A stretch of 64,000 nt of DNA. Origin: Limonium bicolor. Taxonomy: Eukaryota > Streptophyta > Magnoliopsida > Caryophyllales > Plumbaginaceae. The translations under genes were made by a program, and so were the position numbers. The notes under the pieces were generated by a model that saw only the letters and a list, made by a program, of their open reading frames with translations, was not told where the DNA came from and searched no databases. The DNA lies in contig CM041779.1 of NCBI GenBank assembly GCA_023374045.1, forward strand, positions 296,308,167 to 296,372,166, in the 5' to 3' direction. Positions 60,422 through 64,000 of the stretch are shown in pieces (within the stretch, counting starts at the first letter, position 1; each line of letters starts with the position of its first letter).

Positions 60422-61902
60422 TTGGAATTAGTCCAAGTCCTGAAATTGGTGATTGCCCATATTCTTTATTCATTTATTTTTTTCATTCTTTCTAAACTCA
60501 TTTCTATAAGTCGGGTGTGATGCTGGGTGTTGTCATCCGGCAAACTCGGAGGAATTCCGCCACCAAGAATACAACTTCCGGCATGCAACCCGGCACGTTC
60601 TAAAATTTATTTTTATTTTCATAAAATTTTATGATTTATATATATTGTTCTTTTTATTTTCATACTATTTTTTTGTGTTCTTTATTTGTTTTTTAAAAAA
60701 AAAAGGGAATTGACACAGTGACTGTGTCGGGCGTATCGCCGGGTAAAAAACATCCGGCAGATCAAAGTTCCGGATCACTAACACCCGACAATGAACCCAA
60801 CACATTCGTGAATTTTTTTAAATATATGTATATATATTTATATTTTTAAGCAAGCTTTATGTTTATTCCCTTGAAACACTATTTACTATTTGTATGATAT
60901 ACTGTTTTAATCATAAAATTACATAAATGAAAATTCTCACCCTTTTGCAATTATTTGGGCTCAAATGAGTCAATGAGAAATAAGGACGGCGAGAAGGAGA
61001 CGTCTTCATGGCTTGCGCGCTCTAAAGGAAAGAAGAAATTCTTTCAAAACCATGAGGACAAGGGTGCTCTCACCCATGCTCCTTTAGATTGAGATTAACG
61101 AAGATTTAGGTCTCGCCAAAGACCTAAAAGGTGGGCTGGACCTTTCACCATTTCTTCCAAGATGGCTGATCATTCCGCCACATAGCCAATGGCCAAGTGT
61201 ATGGCCCTCACGCATCCAGTCTTCTTCACCCCAGGGGTGTCCTTTCTTTCACGATTCTTTTAATTTTTTTAAATTCTTCACCCTTGGGTAATATTTTTAC
61301 TTTCTTTTCGAAATAGTGAAATTTCTTTTGGGCGAAAAATCTTAAATAGGGTTTGTTGAAAAAAATGAGAAAAAAAGATATAGAAAAAAAAGAAATAAAG
61401 AGTCTTTGAAAAAAAAGAAAGAAAAAAGAAGCATTATATTCTATGAGGTTGCAAAAATTGCCTCAGAATAAAGAAACAATCGAGAGTTTTTCCTTTTGTT
61501 TTATTCCTAAATTCCTCATTCTAAATAAAAAAAATCATGGTTAGGTTCAGAAACCCTTAGAAAATAGGGCTGAATCATGAAAATCATTTATGAGGGTCTT
61601 GGCCATATTCAGAAACCCTTGGAAAATAGGGCTGAATATGGAAACAGGAAAAATGAGAGACTACAAATCCCTTGTATAAATAGCCCAAGGGTTTTTGATC
61701 GGTTTTGAAATTTTTACTTTATACCCATTAGTATGTTTTTGATGTTTTAAGGAATTTTAAGTGATACTTGTGAATCAGAGTCAGGTAGTTGGAATTTATT
61801 TATCTAATTGCCATTATTAAGGTTATCTATTCTGTGCACAAGTATTTATTCTTTTCTGATTAAGTTTTGCTCGAGGACTAGCAAAAGGTAAGTGTAGGGC
61901 CT
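60422..61902 (+). other. Non-coding interior of the Tat/Athila-like element
   Basis: No domain is recognisable. Notable are GCCGG-containing stretches (60510-60600 and 60725-60800), an A/G-rich run (61350-61440), and a tandem pair of about 60 bp around CAGAAACCCTTAGAAAATAGGGCTG-type sequence (61540-61640). Purine-rich spacers and short duplications of this kind are usual in Tat-group interiors. Confidence 0.5.
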
Positions 61903-62204
61903 TGATAAGCCTCATACTTATCATATTATAGTATTTAGAAATATAAGATTATTTATAAAACTAAGGTTAAAATAGCTAGTATTGATGTTATATTATATAT
62001 AAAGTTTATTATTTATGTTCAGACTTATGTTTTCTATGTTTTCATGCAAGGAATAAATTCTAATCAAATGATGCCGGGCATGATGCCGGAAGTACGATTC
62101 ACGGCAGGAGTGAAGCAGCCAGAAGACATGCCGGATGCAATGTCGGGTACCATCCTAGCCAGCACAAGTAAAAAGTTGCCTCGGTTCACCAGAAGTTAGT
62201 AGTA

Positions 62205-62510
62205 CATGAAGAGGTGTCTTTTGATGAAGAGGTGTCTCATGATGAAGAGGTGTCTTTTGATGAAGAGGTGTCTTTTGATGAAAAGGTGTCTTTTGGTGAA
62301 GAGGTGTCTGTTGAAGAAGAGGTGTCTTTTGGGGAAAAGATGTCTTTTGGCGAAAAGGTGTCTCTTGGCAAAAAGGTGTCTTTTGGCGAAAAGGTGTCTT
62401 TTGGTGAAAAGGTGTCTTTTGGCGAAGAGGTTTCTCATGGTGAAAAGGTGTCTCATGGTGAAAAGGTGTCTCATGGTGAAGAGGTGTCTTTTAGTTGGAA
62501 CGATGTCTTT
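62205..62510 (+). repeat. 18-bp minisatellite in the left arm
   Basis: About 17 units of GGTGTCTTTTGATGAAGA-type sequence with GATGAA, GGTGAA, GGCGAA and CATGGT variants. All frames stay open because the unit holds no stop and its length is divisible by three. The resulting VSFDEE- or KRCLLV-type repeats are not called as proteins. Confidence 0.9.
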
Positions 62511-62784
62511 TGGATGGGAAGACACTATGGAAAGACATCATTTGATGTTGTGTCTTCCATAACAATACAACTAGGGTAAAAGGTATCTTTTTGCTAAAGA
62601 CATGTCTTGGAGGTGTGTCTTTATGGAAATGGAAAGACATCATTTAAGATATGTCTTTCCATAAAGACACACCTCCAAGACATGTCTTTAGCAAAAAGAT
62701 ACCTTTTACCCTAGTTGTATTTGTATGGAAGGACACATCATCAAATGATGTCTTTCCATAGTGTCTTCCCATAAAGACATCTTT

Positions 62785-63080
62785 CCAACTAAAAGACACC
62801 TCTTCACCATGAGACACCTTTTCACCATGAGATAACTTTTCACCATGAGACACATTTTCGCCAAAAGACACCTTTTCACCAAAAGACACCTTTTCGTCAA
62901 AAGACACCTTTTTCCCAAGAGACACCTTTTCGCCAAAAGACACATTTTCACCAAAAGACACCTCTTCACCAACAGACACCTCTTCATCAAAAGACACCTC
63001 TTCATCAAAAGACACCTCTTCATCATGAGACACCTCTTCATCAAATGGCACATCTTCATCAAAAGACATCTCTTCATGGA
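62785..63080 (-). repeat. 18-bp minisatellite in the right arm
   Basis: Mirror image of 62205-62510, in the same unit order but with slightly different unit variants. The two arrays have therefore diverged since the palindrome formed. Confidence 0.9.
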
Positions 63081-63368
63081 CTGCTAACTTCTGGTGAACC
63101 GATGCAACTTTTTACTTGTGCTGGCTAGGATGGTACCCGACATGTCTTCTGGCTGCTCCACTCATGTCGTGAATCGTACTTCCGGCATCATGTCCGGCAT
63201 CATTTGATTAGAATTTATTCCTTGCATGAAAACATAGAAAACATAGGTCTGAACATAAATAATAAACTTTATATATAATATAACATCAATACTAGCTATT
63301 TTAACATTAGTTTCATAAATAATCTTATCATTCTAACTACTATAATATGATAAGTCTGAGGCTTATCA

Positions 63369-63480
63369 TCTACCCGCAATGGTTTTACTACAGAAATCCA
63401 AACACGGTTGGAACTTGGAGTTACCCACTACAATCTAGGTTAGATGGGTGGATTATAGAACTGTTGTAATAATTTGGACT
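63369..63480 (+). pseudogene. Second copy of the MULE OTU C-terminus
   Basis: It repeats 59368-59463 with about four differences (YPQWFYYRNPNTVGTW... LDGWII). Here the frame continues to ELL and a stop, which the first copy lacks. This is probably the true gene end, displaced by the retroelement between the copies. Confidence 0.75.
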
Positions 63481-64000
63481 CAAATGTCATCTTGCAATAT
63501 GTTATATAACTTAGTTATGATTCAAGATGTTCAATAAATGACTGTTAAGTTGTTTGAAATATGGATTTGCTTTTTATCCAAGGAAAAAAGATCGCCCCAA
63601 CACATTCCAACGTATTCTGGATATTTTGGTGAAAAATAATTGTACTGCATCTAGTAAAAATGAATGACCGTTAAAACTGTTTTAGATGTCAATTTTTTTT
63701 CAAGAAAAAATGTGCCCGACGCATTGCAACGTATTCCAGATAGTTTGGCGGAAAAACAAATTGTACTGCAGTTAGTAAAAATTAGTGAAAATCACTATTC
63801 ATCTATTAACTTTCTTATGTAATCACAATAGGATATCAATTAATTTGAAAAAAGCTACACCCATTCTTCATTACATGTTTACATAATGAAAATGATTTAA
63901 AATAATTTTGTACTACAGTAATTAGTAATTTTTTACTGCAAATAGCAACCCCATAACAAAAACAACTAAATGAATCATTGAAAATATTTTATTTGATATA
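63481..64000. repeat. MULE 3' terminal region with internal duplication
   Basis: Two diverged units of about 125 bp (near 63586-63705 and 63706-63790), each with CRACRCATTSCAACGTATT, GATAKTTTGG and TTGTACTGCA, then a block shared with 24830-25110 to about 63964. There is no gene. Beyond 63964 is AT-rich sequence, possibly the flank. Confidence 0.6.

Larger units (their letters stand above)
59464..63368 (+). mobile_element. Non-autonomous Tat/Athila-like retroelement with palindromic 3' LTR
   Basis: It is recognised from a tRNA-Asp-type primer site (60404-60421) after an LTR-end-like stretch (60230-60400, GGTTCGATACTCTTGG and CGACCGGGA), and a typical 3' interior end (TTTTGCTCGAGGACTAGCAAA, then AAGTGTAGGGCC) just before TGATAAGCC at 61903. 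There is no gag or pol. The 5' LTR lacks a matching TGATAAGCC start, so it is truncated or rearranged. The element interrupts or follows the MULE 3' end. Confidence 0.6.
61903..63368. repeat. Large palindrome, about 1.46 kb, centre near 62640
   Basis: Left end TGATAAGCCTCATACTTATC and right end GATAAGTCTGAGGCTTATCA are complementary, and the arms match inward over about 730 bp with only small differences (for example a gap of about 11 bp near 62130). The centre is GGAAAGACATCATTTAAGAT / ATGTCTTTCC. The arms contain an 18-bp minisatellite. A transcript would fold into a very long hairpin. Confidence 0.9.
40196..63964 (+). mobile_element. MULE (Mutator-like transposon) with OTU domain, split by two retroelements
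   Basis: The host element consists of a tandem-repeat-rich 5' region (40196-42400), exon 1 (42539-42589), an intron now holding the Tekay retrotransposon, transposase exons from 56784, an OTU protease region to about 59457 and a repeated 3' end from 63369. Left and right limits are approximate: the left is where gypsy homology stops and the right is the terminal-type repeat. I found no long terminal inverted repeat, so it may be a non-TIR MULE or its ends may be degraded. Confidence 0.6.

Noticed and set aside
62206..63087. ORFs of 80-141 codons in the palindrome
   Set aside because: Translations of the 18-bp minisatellite, open in several frames at once.

Overview
The window is repeat-packed nuclear DNA of a flowering plant, most likely a eudicot with a large genome (not identified further). 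The evidence is long Ty3/gypsy and Ty1/copia retrotransposons, CACTA and Mutator-like (MULE) DNA transposons with GT-AG introns, a plant mobile domain (PMD) gene, and primer sites matching plant tRNAs. I found no ordinary host gene, tRNA, rRNA or CRISPR array. Most coding regions carry frameshifts or stops. Some of these may be long-read assembly errors, since several sit in homopolymers.

Layout. 1-11964: a large retrotransposon derivative (LARD-like) with 4.3-kb LTRs and about 6 kb of interior without recognisable coding sequence; its left LTR is cut by the window edge. 12400-18947: a reversed, truncated copia element with a probable solo LTR (about 14515-16095) inserted in it. 19291-21745: a decayed PMD gene, followed by a minisatellite (22488-24035), a foldback MITE (24589-24796) and a terminal repeat (24830-25110). 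25250-26655: a probable reversed solo LTR. 26656-40195: a decayed reversed gypsy element split by a complete CACTA transposon (28285-38817, TSD CAT). 40196-63964: a MULE with an OTU protease domain, itself split by two retroelements. The first is a 14.1-kb Tekay-type chromovirus (42644-56743, TSD TTTTT) inside the MULE's first intron. The second is a non-autonomous Tat/Athila-like element (about 59464-63368) ending in a 1.46-kb palindrome.

The main discovery candidate is in the Tekay element. Between the gag zinc knuckles and the protease, in the sense direction, lies an intact 241-codon gene for an AlkB-type Fe(II)/2-oxoglutarate dioxygenase (50334-51059, minus strand). It resembles plant ALKBH1-class enzymes and keeps the HxD...H metal triad and the RxxxxxR motif. 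It sits inside a predicted 1058-bp phase-1 intron whose removal would join gag to pol in frame once a one-base indel upstream is allowed for. Two further short phase-compatible introns lie in gag. The dioxygenase ORF is intact while gag-pol of the same copy is broken at many places. The LARD at the left edge shares LTR ends, primer site, leader and polypurine tract with this element and may be its non-autonomous partner.

How the parts relate: the autonomous-type families (Tekay, CACTA, MULE, copia) each encode their own replication or transposition proteins and accessory domains (AlkB; Ulp1 protease; OTU protease). Those accessory domains act on nucleic-acid methylation and on SUMO/ubiquitin, which suggests that these transposons interact with host modification pathways.
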